Shown here piece after piece: positions 1 to 9,371 of a stretch of 64,000 nucleotides of DNA. The notes under the pieces were generated by a model. That model was not told the origin of the DNA. It saw only the letters and a program-made list of their open reading frames with translations, and made no database searches. The first letter of the stretch is position 1. Every line of letters starts with the position of its first letter. The stretch covers positions 434,001 through 498,000 of the forward strand of contig JAWPMV010000005.1 of assembly GCA_033391075.1 (NCBI GenBank), read 5' to 3'. Source of the DNA: Bacteroidia bacterium (GTDB lineage Bacteria; Bacteroidota; Bacteroidia; J057). The position numbers were made by a program, and so were the translations under genes.

Positions 1-20
1 TAGTCACAATCAACAATTCT

Positions 21-590
21 ATGAAAACCATTTTTATTAAAGCATTACAATTCACTCTCCTTGGTCTATTATTCGCATGTGCACCTTTAGAAGAGGCTGA
101 GGAAATCATCAAGCAGGAACCTCTGAAAATTATAGTCAATGGTAAGGACGTTCAGGTGAACTCGAAAGGACTGGAAGGTCCTTTTGACAAAGGGAAATGT
201 GGCTGCACCTTTACCTCAGAAGTAAGCGCCAATCTTATTGGAAAAAATTGGATCACAATCTTTACCCTAACAGCAAATGGTGCTTTCTCAAGTTGGGTTA
301 CTCAGGGTAGTTCTACAACTGAGAATCCAAGAAGCTTTTTCTTGGGTGATGTATTGAAAAACCAAACTGTAGAAATCACCCACCTGATGAATTATGACGA
401 TCCTGTTCCTTTCAATGAGCAAGGATGGATCAAGACCAAAATAGCTTGTGAGAAGGCTCCTCCTGTTACTTATAGTGCCAAAATTCCTCCTTTTAACAAT
501 ACAGGAGGTGTTCCAGTGCACGTTCTAAAGTTTGCAAAAATCACCTTCGAATGCGGAACCGAGGATGCATTGGAAAATTTACCCGACTAA
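21..590 (+). CDS. Hypothetical secreted lipoprotein
   Basis: A 189-residue protein with a hydrophobic N-terminus ending in the lipobox LLFAC. Cys20 would be lipidated, so the protein should sit on the cell envelope. The mature part contains a Cys-Gly-Cys motif (KCGC, around residue 55), two further cysteines and several short beta-like stretches. I recognise no family. The start is the only ATG that gives a complete signal peptide. The gene is followed by a strong stem-loop and faces the sigma-factor gene at 686-1276, so it is not in that operon. Its real neighbours lie left of the window. A real expressed lipoprotein is likely; its function is unknown. Confidence 0.75.
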   Translation: MKTIFIKALQFTLLGLLFACAPLEEAEEIIKQEPLKIIVNGKDVQVNSKGLEGPFDKGKCGCTFTSEVSANLIGKNWITIFTLTANGAFSSWVTQGSSTTENPRSFFLGDVLKNQTVEITHLMNYDDPVPFNEQGWIKTKIACEKAPPVTYSAKIPPFNNTGGVPVHVLKFAKITFECGTEDALENLPD

Positions 591-614
591 TTCTTCAAAC
601 GATTGTATATCAAA

Positions 615-643
615 AGACCCTCTCAGCTATGCCGAGAGGGTCT
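615..643. terminator. Bidirectional stem-loop terminator
   Basis: A perfect 10-bp stem (AGACCCTCTC / GAGAGGGTCT) with a 9-nt loop lies between two convergent genes. T/A-rich flanks on both sides suit intrinsic termination in both directions. Confidence 0.8.
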
Positions 644-685
644 CTATTTGTAATAACACGTTACCTAAAATATTCTTATATCTTT

Positions 686-1276
686 TTAGCCGGCATAGGC
701 CATCTGGTATTTCTGACTTCCCGTATAAAGCTGGTCCATATCGCTTTCCTTGAGCAAATCCACCCGCAACTTTTTCTTGGCCCTGAACAGACGAATTTTA
801 ACCGCTTCCTCCGAAATCCCAAGGTCATTAGCTGTTTCTGAGGTTGAAGCTCCCATCACCAGGCGCTGCACGACTACTGACTTATATTTTGGAGCCAGGC
901 GTGATATGGCACGATCCAGTTGATTCCTGATCTCCGTATTTATCACCTGGTGTTCTGTAGTAGGTGCTAATGGGAAATCTGCTTTATTAAAGTTGTTCTG
1001 ATACTTGCGGAAAAGCCCCTTGCGACGGTTGGATTGCTTACATTCGTTGATCATGATGCGAATCAACCAGCTTTTGAAGGACGAATCTCCCCTGAACTTG
1101 TGCAAGTTTTCAAAAGCTTTCAGAAAAGTAGTCTGGATCATATCTTCTACCTCTCCTCCTTCGAACAGGTAATAGTGCCCCACTTTGCGCAAATAGCTTG
1201 TATATTTTTTTACCAGTTTTTCAAACTCTTCGGTTTTCCCTGAGAGGACGTTTTTGATGGTTTCTTGCTCAGTCAT
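686..1276 (-). CDS. ECF-family RNA polymerase sigma factor
   Basis: A 196-residue sigma-70 family protein of the extracytoplasmic-function group. Region 2 is clear around residues 20-85 (DMIQTTFLKAFENLHKF, then SWLIRIMINECKQ). Region 4 is clear around residues 125-175 (LGISEEAVKIRLFRAKKKL). The length matches the family, and no extra C-terminal domain is seen. It should recruit RNA polymerase to a set of stress or envelope promoters. No anti-sigma gene is adjacent: upstream is a 400-bp non-coding stretch and downstream is a terminator shared with the lipoprotein gene. Its signal partner must be elsewhere, or it is controlled transcriptionally. The family call is secure; the regulon is unknown. 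Confidence 0.92.
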   Translation of the reverse strand: MTEQETIKNVLSGKTEEFEKLVKKYTSYLRKVGHYYLFEGGEVEDMIQTTFLKAFENLHKFRGDSSFKSWLIRIMINECKQSNRRKGLFRKYQNNFNKADFPLAPTTEHQVINTEIRNQLDRAISRLAPKYKSVVVQRLVMGASTSETANDLGISEEAVKIRLFRAKKKLRVDLLKESDMDQLYTGSQKYQMAYAG

Positions 1277-1685
1277 AACGGTTATTTTTTCTAGTTTAAG
1301 GTTAGATCATTTGAAGAAAAAAGAGGATGTTTTCTCCCGGGCTTTCAATATTCTTGAAAGCTTGCTGCGCAAAGCGTCATATTTTTTACACTTATGCGTC
1401 TTCTTCGAATGTGATTGTTTTTATGTCTTTGGAAGGCAAGGTGGATATCGTGTATGATTATTTGTGTACCCTTGTGCTTACCAACGACTGCAAATAGCTA
1501 TGATTTTCCCTTAAGATCAATCCTCCTTTGGGGGGAAATTCAATTCTGAAAATTCCCCCCAAAGGGGGATGGATGGCAGTCAGAAAATTCTCAACTTGTA
1601 GGTCCAATTAGCAGCTTTATATATGTTAATTTATATATCTGGGAAATAGCATATATATTTAATAAGCACAGTATATATTAATAGT
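1277..1685. other. Intergenic region between divergent genes
   Basis: About 409 bp lie between the divergent sigma-factor and cupredoxin genes. It holds a G/C-run palindrome at 1522-1569 and a very AT-rich stretch rich in TATATA at 1616-1684 that probably contains the promoter of the cupredoxin operon. A 67-codon open frame (1254-1457) has no recognisable protein and is not called. Confidence 0.6.
1522..1569. repeat. Dispersed palindromic hairpin repeat
   Basis: Two arms of roughly 18-20 bp (CTCCTTTGGGGGGAAATT and AATTCCCCCCAAAGGGGGA) are near-perfect reverse complements around a short loop. The G/C runs resemble palindromic repeats scattered between genes in Bacteroidota genomes. Other copies cannot be verified within this window. 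Confidence 0.65.
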
Positions 1686-2417
1686 TTGAGTTTCATACAC
1701 CATACTTTCTATAAAATCCCTTTAAAAGGGCTACAAGCTTCAGGCTTATTTGCACTCTCTCAATTAGGAAAATACTCACTAGCTAGTTTTCTGCTTTTGG
1801 TATTTTTCGGAATCGCAAATGAGGTATTGGCACAGAGAAACAGTTTTTCTGGTGAAGTTCTCCTTCCCAGGGATCATTCACCGAGGGTCGGCAAGTTGCA
1901 TGCCTATGATGATGCCCCGCATGACGAACTGGATATTCGGGACGTTCATGTGGTTTTACATCCGCTGGATTTCGATGCCAGGACCAGCCCCATGGAAAAT
2001 GCAGTGATCACCCAGAAAAAGGAGAAATTCATTCCGCAGGTTTTGCTGATCACTCCGGGAAGTACTGTTTATTTTTTAAATGAGGATAATCAGTACCACA
2101 ATGTATTCAGTAGGGCGCCACGGGCCTCTTTTAATATTGGCAGAAGACCTCCGGGTCATGTTTATCCCAAACGCATAGACAGAACCGGTACCATAAAAAT
2201 ATTTTGTGATATACATGCCCATATGCGGGCCTATGTTATCAGTGTGGATACCCCTTATTTTTCTCGACTGGACGCAAGAGGGGAATATGAAATCAGGAAT
2301 TTACCAGATGGACGCTATCGTATGGAGATCATCCACCCGATGTTGGATTCCTATAGTCGGGAGATAGAATTGGAGGGAGGAGAAAACTTATTTCGAAGCT
2401 GGGACCTAAATAGATAA
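1686..2417 (+). CDS. Secreted cupredoxin-like (plastocyanin/methylamine-utilisation type) protein
   Basis: A 243-residue exported protein with a hydrophobic segment ending in VLAQ (about residues 32-50). The cupredoxin fold covers about residues 105-190: ITPGSTVYFLNEDNQYHN, then GTIKIFCDIHAHM. Candidate copper ligands are His138, Cys174, His177 and Met180. A short carboxypeptidase-regulatory-like beta unit follows (GEYEIRNLPDGRYRMEIIHP, about 200-225). This two-part layout is known from methylamine-utilisation-type plastocyanin homologues. The start is a TTG; it is the only start that keeps the signal peptide, but codons a little further in are possible. It is the first gene of a tight run with the porin (1-bp gap), histidine kinase and regulator. 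Copper or electron-transfer function is inferred. Confidence 0.75.
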   Translation: MSFIHHTFYKIPLKGLQASGLFALSQLGKYSLASFLLLVFFGIANEVLAQRNSFSGEVLLPRDHSPRVGKLHAYDDAPHDELDIRDVHVVLHPLDFDARTSPMENAVITQKKEKFIPQVLLITPGSTVYFLNEDNQYHNVFSRAPRASFNIGRRPPGHVYPKRIDRTGTIKIFCDIHAHMRAYVISVDTPYFSRLDARGEYEIRNLPDGRYRMEIIHPMLDSYSREIELEGGENLFRSWDLNR

Positions 2418-2418
2418 G

Positions 2419-3636
2419 ATGCGCACTAACATTTACATCTTTATCCTTTGCCTCTTATTTGTGGGCAAAGCAGAATTGAAAGCACAGGAAAATGAATTCA
2501 AGGGTGCTCGAATTGCGATAGGAGGCAGTTTGAGTACAGACTTGAATTGGGGGCAGGAAGGATCTCATTATTTCTACAATGGCATCCACCCGGAAAAGAG
2601 AGATTGGTTTCTGGGAATACAAGAAGCAAATCTTCGCTCAGAATTCCGTTTTCACAAAAATTTCTCATTCCTCGGCAGGCTTCAACTTCGACGCATGTGG
2701 GGAAATGATCTCAATGAGTGGGTGCTGGCACAGGCAGTGCTCAGGTATAAGAGTGATAACAATAAATTTCGGCTGGAACTGGGCCGTTTCCTTCTCCCTA
2801 TCGGGAATTTTTACCAGAATATTCTTCCTCAGGACAGGCTCATGGTTAGCCCTCCCCTGCCCTATGCCTATTATGTGAATATCTCGGATCAATTAGGTTA
2901 TGCATCCGGACTTCAGGAACCAGGTCGAATTATTTATAACGGAAGGCGAGACTGGGGAAGTAATATGAGTTATGCCTATGGGTATGGAAATGGATTGAAA
3001 TTTCACTGGAAAATCATTGCCGATACCCTGGAAGTAGATCTCGCCATTAGTCAGGCAGCCCCCATTGCCAGCCCAAAACTGAGTAGAGCTTTTCGCCCAA
3101 CTTTAATGGGACGCATCCAATACCATCCCATCTATTTCTGGACGCAGGGATTCAGCTTCAGTTATGGAGGGATACTGGACAATAATGACGAAACCCTTTT
3201 GCTGGAAAATGCAGGTAGTTTTCGTCAGCTGTTATTAGGTACCGATTTTAAAACGGGCTTTAATTATTTTGAAATAGGGGGTGAAATTATCGCCAGTCGA
3301 TATCGGGTACCCGTTTTTAATGATTCTCTCAATCAATTTACCCCAAATTCTCCTTTCACCAATCCCTTATGGAGTTTAGGGGCTTATGCGGACCTGAAGG
3401 TTGAAGTACCTTCCTTCCCGGGATTTTATGCTGCCTATCGTTTAGGCTTTATTCATTTTAATCGCATGGAAAATGGGGGAAGCAGATGGGATGATCCCCT
3501 TCGGAGACATTCCGTAGCTTTAGCATACAGAATCAATCACTTTCTTATCTTGAAAAGTGTATATTCCTGGCAAAGAGTCAGTAATCAGGATTGGCCCCTG
3601 GATCACTGGAGAACCAATCTTACGATACATTTTTAA
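2419..3636 (+). CDS. Porin-like outer-membrane beta-barrel protein
   Basis: A 405-residue protein with a signal peptide ending near LKAQ (about residue 22). It has many alternating aromatic/hydrophobic strands and ends in a terminal strand TNLTIHF with a C-terminal Phe, typical of outer-membrane barrels. Strands such as LRSEFRFHKNFSFLGRLQL and FRLELGRFLLPIG resemble the phosphate-selective OprO/OprP-like porin fold. It starts 1 bp after the cupredoxin stop and ends 6 bp before the histidine kinase, so translation is probably coupled. A role in passage or surface exchange of the substrate sensed by the operon is an inference. The barrel call is fairly strong; the substrate is unknown. Confidence 0.7.
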   Translation: MRTNIYIFILCLLFVGKAELKAQENEFKGARIAIGGSLSTDLNWGQEGSHYFYNGIHPEKRDWFLGIQEANLRSEFRFHKNFSFLGRLQLRRMWGNDLNEWVLAQAVLRYKSDNNKFRLELGRFLLPIGNFYQNILPQDRLMVSPPLPYAYYVNISDQLGYASGLQEPGRIIYNGRRDWGSNMSYAYGYGNGLKFHWKIIADTLEVDLAISQAAPIASPKLSRAFRPTLMGRIQYHPIYFWTQGFSFSYGGILDNNDETLLLENAGSFRQLLLGTDFKTGFNYFEIGGEIIASRYRVPVFNDSLNQFTPNSPFTNPLWSLGAYADLKVEVPSFPGFYAAYRLGFIHFNRMENGGSRWDDPLRRHSVALAYRINHFLILKSVYSWQRVSNQDWPLDHWRTNLTIHF

Positions 3637-3642
3637 CCTTAA

Positions 3643-5919
3643 ATGAGTAGTAGCAGGCACATAAAAATGCGAGGTCTTTCTCAAGCCATTTTCTGGCGAG
3701 GGGTACTGGCATCTGTCCTGTTTTTCACACTTCCTCAAATTCTTTTTGCTCAGGAAAATGTAGGCGAAAGGGAAATTCAACTTTCAGAACTCCTCAGCAG
3801 TGGAGATTTATATAAAGAGATCAATTTTCACCTGGATAGAGCAGAAAAATCCCCTTTCGCCAATGAATACGAAGCAGCAGAATCCCAGTTATCGAGTCTG
3901 GAGGAATTGAGTGCGGGGAAAAACCCCAAAAATGAGGCTCGGATTCACCTGGAACTTGGCTATCTCTATTATTTTCAGAGAGCTTATGAATCCTCCTTAC
4001 ATCACTTTCAGCTGGCAGGCAAAGAAGCCAATTGCCAAAAGGATGAAGAGACCTATTTCCATTCACTGATCGGAATAGCAACTACTAAAAATAATCAAAG
4101 TAGTTCTCTGGATGCTTTGGCTCCATTACGAGAAGCTTATCAGTTATCCAAAAAACTGGGAAGTGAAGAACACCGCATAGAAGCACTCAATCAATTGGCG
4201 ACCATTTATATGGCCGTGGGAAAACTGGATAGCGCTCATCTCTATTTTGATGAGCTATTGGTCTTACGGAGAGAAACAGAAGAGGCCGAAGTACTGGTCA
4301 GTGAACTTCATCATGTGGGAGACCTTTGTCTCAAGCAGGGAGCCTATGATCTGGCACAAGCTTATTTATTTGAAGCCCTGGAAATGGCCAGTGATCTGAA
4401 GAATAAACTCTTACGAGCAGCACTTATTACCGATATAGCCGACTTATTTGTACAACAGAAAGATTGGGGGAAAGCGATCCGATATGCTGAGGAGGGAATA
4501 GAGCTTTCAGAAAGTATGAACCTTTCCCATCTTACTTCCCAAAACTATAAATACAAAGGAAGTGCACTCGAAGCTCAACAAGATCGTCCAAATGCACTAA
4601 AAGCATACAGGTCTGCCCTCGATTTGCATATCAACAAACTCTCCGATCCAACAGAGGAAAATATGCTTAAAATCCGCATCGGTAAGTTATTGGAAGCCGA
4701 AGCTGATTATACATCTGCGAAAAAGCTCCTGGAAGAAGCGCTACAGGAAAAACTTCAATGGCAGGACAAGATCGGGATGCTGGAACTTAGCCTCAATCTG
4801 GGCGACCTCTACCTCATGGAGAGTCAATATAGAAAAGCTCTGAGCCACCTTTCCCGGGCAGAAGAATTAAGTCGGGAGCTCAAGAGCAGGAATGGGATGG
4901 CCAAAACCTATGATCTCAAGTCTCAAACTTATTCAAAGTTGGGCAATTACAAAGCTGCCTTCGAATTTCATACCCTCTTCAAGCAAGTTGACGATTCCCT
5001 ATTCACTGCCGAGAAAACCGAGATCGTCCAGGGTTTAGAAGAAAAGTACAGAGCCGCTCAAAAAGAACAAAGAAACCTGGAGCTTCAAAATGAAGTCACC
5101 CAAAATGAACTCCTCATTCAGGAGAATGAAAAGGATCTACTTGAAAAAAATGCCCAGATCTACTTCCTTATAGGCAGCGTGGGACTGCTTATTTTGCTTT
5201 TCATTGTCTTTCGGTATGGAAACCAAAAAAGAAGACAACTTCTGCAAGCCAAATTGGAAACCTCTGAAAAGGAACGAGAAGCAGAAAGCCTAAGGTCCAT
5301 GATCAGTGGAGAAGAATTGGAACGCAAACGTCTGGCCCGGGAATTACATGATGGTTTGGGCTCTCATTTGGCATCGGTAAAAATGCTGGTTGCAGCGATT
5401 CAGAATGACATACCCGAAGTCAAAGAATCTGAGCTGCATCAAAAAGCCGAAAGAATGCTTGATGAAGCCTGCCAGGAGATACGGGAAATCTCTCATAACC
5501 TCATGCCAGGTACCATTAGTCGATACGGTCTTGAACAATCCATTCAGGATATGTGCATCAACCTTCAGCAGTCTACCAAACTCCAGATCAGTTGCATGCT
5601 ACATATCGACCGACAAATAGATGAAAGTACGCAGGTATCCATGTACCGAATTGTGCAGGAATTGTTGAGGAATACAGTCAAACATGCCCAGGCAAAAGAG
5701 CTGATCGTCCAGGTACAAACGGATCCGGATCAAATCAGTCTGACGGTAGAAGATGATGGCATTGGATACCAGGATTCAAATAATAAAAGTGATGGCATTG
5801 GATTGATGAATGTGCGATCAAGGGTAGAATTACTCAAAGGAAGTCTTGATATTGATAGTAGACCTGGCAAAGGAACTTCCATTTACATTTGTATACCTTT
5901 ACTTCCTGAAGCGGAATAA
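3643..5919 (+). CDS. TPR-containing sensor histidine kinase (NarX/DesK-like HisKA_3)
   Basis: A 758-residue membrane kinase. After a signal segment ending near LFAQ come about eight tetratricopeptide repeats (residues 45-440), presumably periplasmic. A coiled coil and one transmembrane helix (about 505-525, FLIGSVGLLILLFIVF) follow. The HisKA_3 dimerisation domain has the phospho-acceptor in ELHDGLG (His569). The ATPase domain shows the N-box around ELLRNTVKHAQ and the glycine boxes DDGIGY, DGIGLMNV and GKGTS. It phosphorylates a response regulator, almost surely the NarL-type protein encoded 13 bp downstream. The upstream cupredoxin and porin share the transcript, so the signal may relate to copper or redox state (inferred). 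Confidence 0.92.
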   Translation: MSSSRHIKMRGLSQAIFWRGVLASVLFFTLPQILFAQENVGEREIQLSELLSSGDLYKEINFHLDRAEKSPFANEYEAAESQLSSLEELSAGKNPKNEARIHLELGYLYYFQRAYESSLHHFQLAGKEANCQKDEETYFHSLIGIATTKNNQSSSLDALAPLREAYQLSKKLGSEEHRIEALNQLATIYMAVGKLDSAHLYFDELLVLRRETEEAEVLVSELHHVGDLCLKQGAYDLAQAYLFEALEMASDLKNKLLRAALITDIADLFVQQKDWGKAIRYAEEGIELSESMNLSHLTSQNYKYKGSALEAQQDRPNALKAYRSALDLHINKLSDPTEENMLKIRIGKLLEAEADYTSAKKLLEEALQEKLQWQDKIGMLELSLNLGDLYLMESQYRKALSHLSRAEELSRELKSRNGMAKTYDLKSQTYSKLGNYKAAFEFHTLFKQVDDSLFTAEKTEIVQGLEEKYRAAQKEQRNLELQNEVTQNELLIQENEKDLLEKNAQIYFLIGSVGLLILLFIVFRYGNQKRRQLLQAKLETSEKEREAESLRSMISGEELERKRLARELHDGLGSHLASVKMLVAAIQNDIPEVKESELHQKAERMLDEACQEIREISHNLMPGTISRYGLEQSIQDMCINLQQSTKLQISCMLHIDRQIDESTQVSMYRIVQELLRNTVKHAQAKELIVQVQTDPDQISLTVEDDGIGYQDSNNKSDGIGLMNVRSRVELLKGSLDIDSRPGKGTSIYICIPLLPEAE

Positions 5920-5932
5920 ATAATAAGAAGCT

Positions 5933-6583
5933 ATGCTGAACATTCTCATTGTTGATGATCATTTGGTGCTCGTAGATGGAATAAAGGCTCTGCTATCTAG
6001 CGAAGCTGACCTTCGCCTGCTTCATCATGCACTCGACGCCCGAACGGCTTTAGATATCCTTGAATCAGAAGAAGAGATTCACCTCATTTTGCTGGATGTA
6101 AACTTGCCGGACATAGATGGGGTAGCCCTTTGCCAGCAAATTTGCCAGAAGTATCCGGAAATCCCCATCATTGCCCTGACCATGCATCACGAACCCGGCA
6201 TCATCACCAAAATGATCCGGGCGGGCTCTAAGGGATATTTACTGAAAAATACAGGTAAAAAAGAGCTGATTGAAGCGATCCGGCATGTCGCTATGGGCAA
6301 TTCTTATTACAGCAAAGAAGTAACCCATCAATTGGTTGCCAGCATGTCTCCCCAAAACGCCCACAATAGTCAGAAATTTGACCAAAGGCCAAAAATTACC
6401 CGTAGGGAGAAGGATGTTCTTGAATTAATCGTAGAAGAGTATACAACCGAAGAGATAGCTGAGAAGCTCTTTATAAGTCCATCAACTGTTATCTCTCATA
6501 GAAAAAGCCTCCTGAGAAAGCTGAATGCCAAAAATTCTGCAGGTCTAGTAAAGGCAGCTTATGAGAGAGATTTATTGAAATAA
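5933..6583 (+). CDS. NarL/LuxR-type response regulator
   Basis: A 216-residue regulator. The receiver domain (residues 1-120) has the acidic pair Asp8/Asp9, the phospho-acceptor Asp55 in LLDVNLPD, the switch Thr in IIALTMHH and the Lys in YLLKNTGK. A LuxR-type helix-turn-helix follows at about 150-205 (ITRREKDVLELIVEEYTTEE, then LFISPSTVISHRKSLLRKL). It lies 13 bp after the histidine kinase and forms a cognate pair. When phosphorylated it should dimerise and bind promoters, perhaps including that of its own four-gene operon. The length and all key residues are normal. Confidence 0.93.
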   Translation: MLNILIVDDHLVLVDGIKALLSSEADLRLLHHALDARTALDILESEEEIHLILLDVNLPDIDGVALCQQICQKYPEIPIIALTMHHEPGIITKMIRAGSKGYLLKNTGKKELIEAIRHVAMGNSYYSKEVTHQLVASMSPQNAHNSQKFDQRPKITRREKDVLELIVEEYTTEEIAEKLFISPSTVISHRKSLLRKLNAKNSAGLVKAAYERDLLK

Positions 6584-6720
6584 TTGGGAAACTGACTTTA
6601 ACATAAAACAAAGGTTTAAGAATGTTAAAGTTTTCCTAATTCCCTTACGGCTATGCAACGCATCTTAATGAAAAGCGGACTACTGAGTATAAAAAGAATG
6701 TAGATCCTAATTAAGAATGT

Positions 6721-9228
6721 GTGAAAAAAGTTATCAGTTTATTCCTGCTTAGTCTGATCCTGGCTAGCACGTATGCACAATCCGTAAACACAGAAAGTAA
6801 AAGCTTTCACCTAAAATCCCTTGAAATCATCGGTGCCCGTTCTGCCCATCCTGAGCAGATCATCAACCTCAGCGGTTTAGCAGAAGGTATGCAATTAAGC
6901 GTTCCTGGTTTTCAAATTTCAGATGCTATAAAACGCCTCTATGCATCTGATCTTTTTGAGGATGTCCAAATTCAAAAAGACAGCATTTCCGGAAATGACA
7001 TCTACCTTAAACTCATCCTTATAGAAAGAGCCCGAATAAGTGGATTTGAGATCATTGGGCTCAAGAAAAGACAGATCGAGGACCTTCAGGATAAAATGGG
7101 GTTGGTGAATGGAGCCTTATTTAGTCCGGCAAAAATGGTGAAAGCCAAACGAATCATCAGAAACTATCTCATTGAGAAAGGATACTATAGATCTGAAATA
7201 ATTGTTAAGCAAGAAGCTGATCCCATTCTGAAAAGCGGCATTCTTATGAGTTTTGAAGTCAAAAAAGGACCCAAGACGAAAATTGAGAACATTTATCTGA
7301 GTGGAAATGAACATGTTAGCCAGGCAGAACTACGCAAACCCTTAAAATCTTTACCCAGGAAGACAGCCTTAAGATTCTGGAAGCAATCAAAATTTACGGA
7401 GCAGGCCCTTGATATAGCCAAAGGTGAGATTCTGGCTTTTTATCGGAATAAAGGATATCGGGATATTGAAATACTTGCAGACTCCATAGCTATAAATAAG
7501 GCCGGTCATATCAGTCTCTATATGAAATTGGAGGAGGGAAAGCGCTTTTATCACAGAAATATCCGCTTCATAGGGAATTACACTTATTCTGATTCCGTAC
7601 TCCAGCTCGCATTGGGCATAAAAAAAGGAGATATCTATAGCGATGCACTTTTACAGGAAAGGATTTATGGAGGGATGAGACATCCGGGTCTAAGTTCCCT
7701 CTATTTGGACAATGGTCATTTATTTTTCCGAATAGATCCAGTTGAAAGTGGCATTCATGGAGATTCTATTGACCTGAATCTACGGATACAGGAAGGGGCT
7801 CCAACGACCATAGGCAAAATTACCCTGACGGGAAATACAAAAACCAGTGATGAAGTCATAATGCGTTCTTTGCGAACACAACCCGGAAATATTTTTCGCA
7901 GAAATGACCTGATTCGTAGCCAGCGCGAACTCATTGCTATGAATTATTTCGATCCACAGACCATGGATATTATTCCTACTCCTAATGCAGAAACAGGTAC
8001 GGTGGATTTGGAATACAAGTTGACTGAAAAGCCTTCTGATCGCATTCAGCTTTCCGGAGGTTGGAGTCCTCGAAGTACTGATTCAGATGGAAATGTTACT
8101 GGCGGCGGTTTGGTAGGTACACTGCAATTGACCCTCAACAATTTTTCTACAAAAAGACTATTCAATCCCAAAGCCTGGAACCCGATTCCCGGAGGAGATG
8201 GACAGCAGCTCAATCTGGCCTTTCAAAGTACGGGCCGAAGCAACAACTTCAGCATTAATTTCCTCGAACCCTGGCTGGGAGGAAAAAAGCCCAATTCTTT
8301 TGGGGTAGGACTCAATTATTACAATTTCGAAAGCGAGGTAAGCGGGGATGATGGAAGCACCGAACTTTTCAGAACAAGGAGCTTTGCGGCTTCTGTAGAT
8401 TATGGAACATTTCTCAACTTTCCAGATGATTATACCCAGTCCAGAACTTCTCTTTCCTATAGAAACTATGATATCCTGAATCCTGGAAATTTCTATCCGG
8501 AATTCGAAGGAGAACCCTCAGCTTTTATCAATTCGATTACCCTCAACCAAAGCTTTACCCGAAACAGTCTGGATCATCCTATGTTTCCCAGCAGTGGATC
8601 CTTTAATGAGATATCTGCAGAATTTACACCTCCCTACTCTCTTTTCGGAGAGGATAAAGATTATGAGAATATGGGAGCTGCAGAGAAATTTAAATTCCTG
8701 GAATACTACAAAATCCGCATCAAGAGTCAATGGTTCCTAAATCCAGTTGGGAAACTAGTGCTACAAGGGCGATGGGATGCCGGATATCTGGGCGCATATA
8801 ATTCAGCTTTAGGAGTATCGCCTTTCGAACGATTTGTGCTGGGAGGCGCAGGGATCCTAAATGCAAATAATGGAGGAATCCGAGGAATCGATCCCATACC
8901 TTTGCGAGGATACAAAGCCCAGGTCTTCGACAATGATGGTTCGTATTTCACCTTATTCAACCGATTATCTTTTGAAGTCAGGCATCCGATAGAACTAAGT
9001 CCTCAATTCCCCATTTGGCTCCTCGGATTTGCAGAAATGGGAAGTGCATCCGAAGGCTTCAGCAATTTCAATCTCTCTGATTTCAAGAAAAGTGCAGGTT
9101 TCGGTCTCCGTATGCAAGTTCCGATGATCGGTCTGCTCGGACTAGATTGGGGCTATGGATTTGATACTGATCCTTCAGGCATAAAGTCCGGTGGACAGAT
9201 TCATTTTATTTTTGGCAGAGAATTTTAA
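6721..9228 (+). CDS. bamA: BamA-like outer-membrane assembly protein (Omp85 family)
   Basis: An 835-residue protein with a signal peptide ending near STYAQ. Five POTRA-like units occupy about residues 28-450; the conserved pattern (LxGN..., KxG..., YR.KGY) recurs, for example IYLSGNEHVSQAELRKPLKS and KITLTGNTKTSDEVIMRSLR. A 16-strand barrel fills the rest, with the lid-lock motif as PLRGYK near residue 723 and a final strand ending in Phe. It folds outer-membrane proteins in the BAM complex. The start is GTG; the ATG four bases upstream is out of frame. It is monocistronic and followed by a terminator. Whether it is the essential copy or a paralogue cannot be told here. Confidence 0.88.
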   Translation: MKKVISLFLLSLILASTYAQSVNTESKSFHLKSLEIIGARSAHPEQIINLSGLAEGMQLSVPGFQISDAIKRLYASDLFEDVQIQKDSISGNDIYLKLILIERARISGFEIIGLKKRQIEDLQDKMGLVNGALFSPAKMVKAKRIIRNYLIEKGYYRSEIIVKQEADPILKSGILMSFEVKKGPKTKIENIYLSGNEHVSQAELRKPLKSLPRKTALRFWKQSKFTEQALDIAKGEILAFYRNKGYRDIEILADSIAINKAGHISLYMKLEEGKRFYHRNIRFIGNYTYSDSVLQLALGIKKGDIYSDALLQERIYGGMRHPGLSSLYLDNGHLFFRIDPVESGIHGDSIDLNLRIQEGAPTTIGKITLTGNTKTSDEVIMRSLRTQPGNIFRRNDLIRSQRELIAMNYFDPQTMDIIPTPNAETGTVDLEYKLTEKPSDRIQLSGGWSPRSTDSDGNVTGGGLVGTLQLTLNNFSTKRLFNPKAWNPIPGGDGQQLNLAFQSTGRSNNFSINFLEPWLGGKKPNSFGVGLNYYNFESEVSGDDGSTELFRTRSFAASVDYGTFLNFPDDYTQSRTSLSYRNYDILNPGNFYPEFEGEPSAFINSITLNQSFTRNSLDHPMFPSSGSFNEISAEFTPPYSLFGEDKDYENMGAAEKFKFLEYYKIRIKSQWFLNPVGKLVLQGRWDAGYLGAYNSALGVSPFERFVLGGAGILNANNGGIRGIDPIPLRGYKAQVFDNDGSYFTLFNRLSFEVRHPIELSPQFPIWLLGFAEMGSASEGFSNFNLSDFKKSAGFGLRMQVPMIGLLGLDWGYGFDTDPSGIKSGGQIHFIFGREF

Positions 9229-9283
9229 GAAAAATATTCCTTGCACAGAGGGGTCGATCTGCCCCATTCACAATTGGAAGCAT

Positions 9284-9318
9284 AACTAAGTCTCAGGCCT
9301 GGTCCCTGGGACTTAGTT
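9284..9318 (+). terminator. Terminator after bamA
   Basis: A 14-bp stem (AACTAAGTCTCAGG / CCTGGGACTTAGTT, one G-T pair) with a 7-nt loop is followed by TTAAT. It separates bamA from the barrel gene at 9372. Confidence 0.7.
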
Positions 9319-9371
9319 TAATCTATGATGACATTTTTTAGGGTGTACGATGTGTAGTAAACATCCTCATT

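Noticed and set aside
1254-1457. 67-codon plus-strand open frame
   Set aside because: It begins inside the minus-strand sigma gene, has no family likeness and lies in non-coding DNA.
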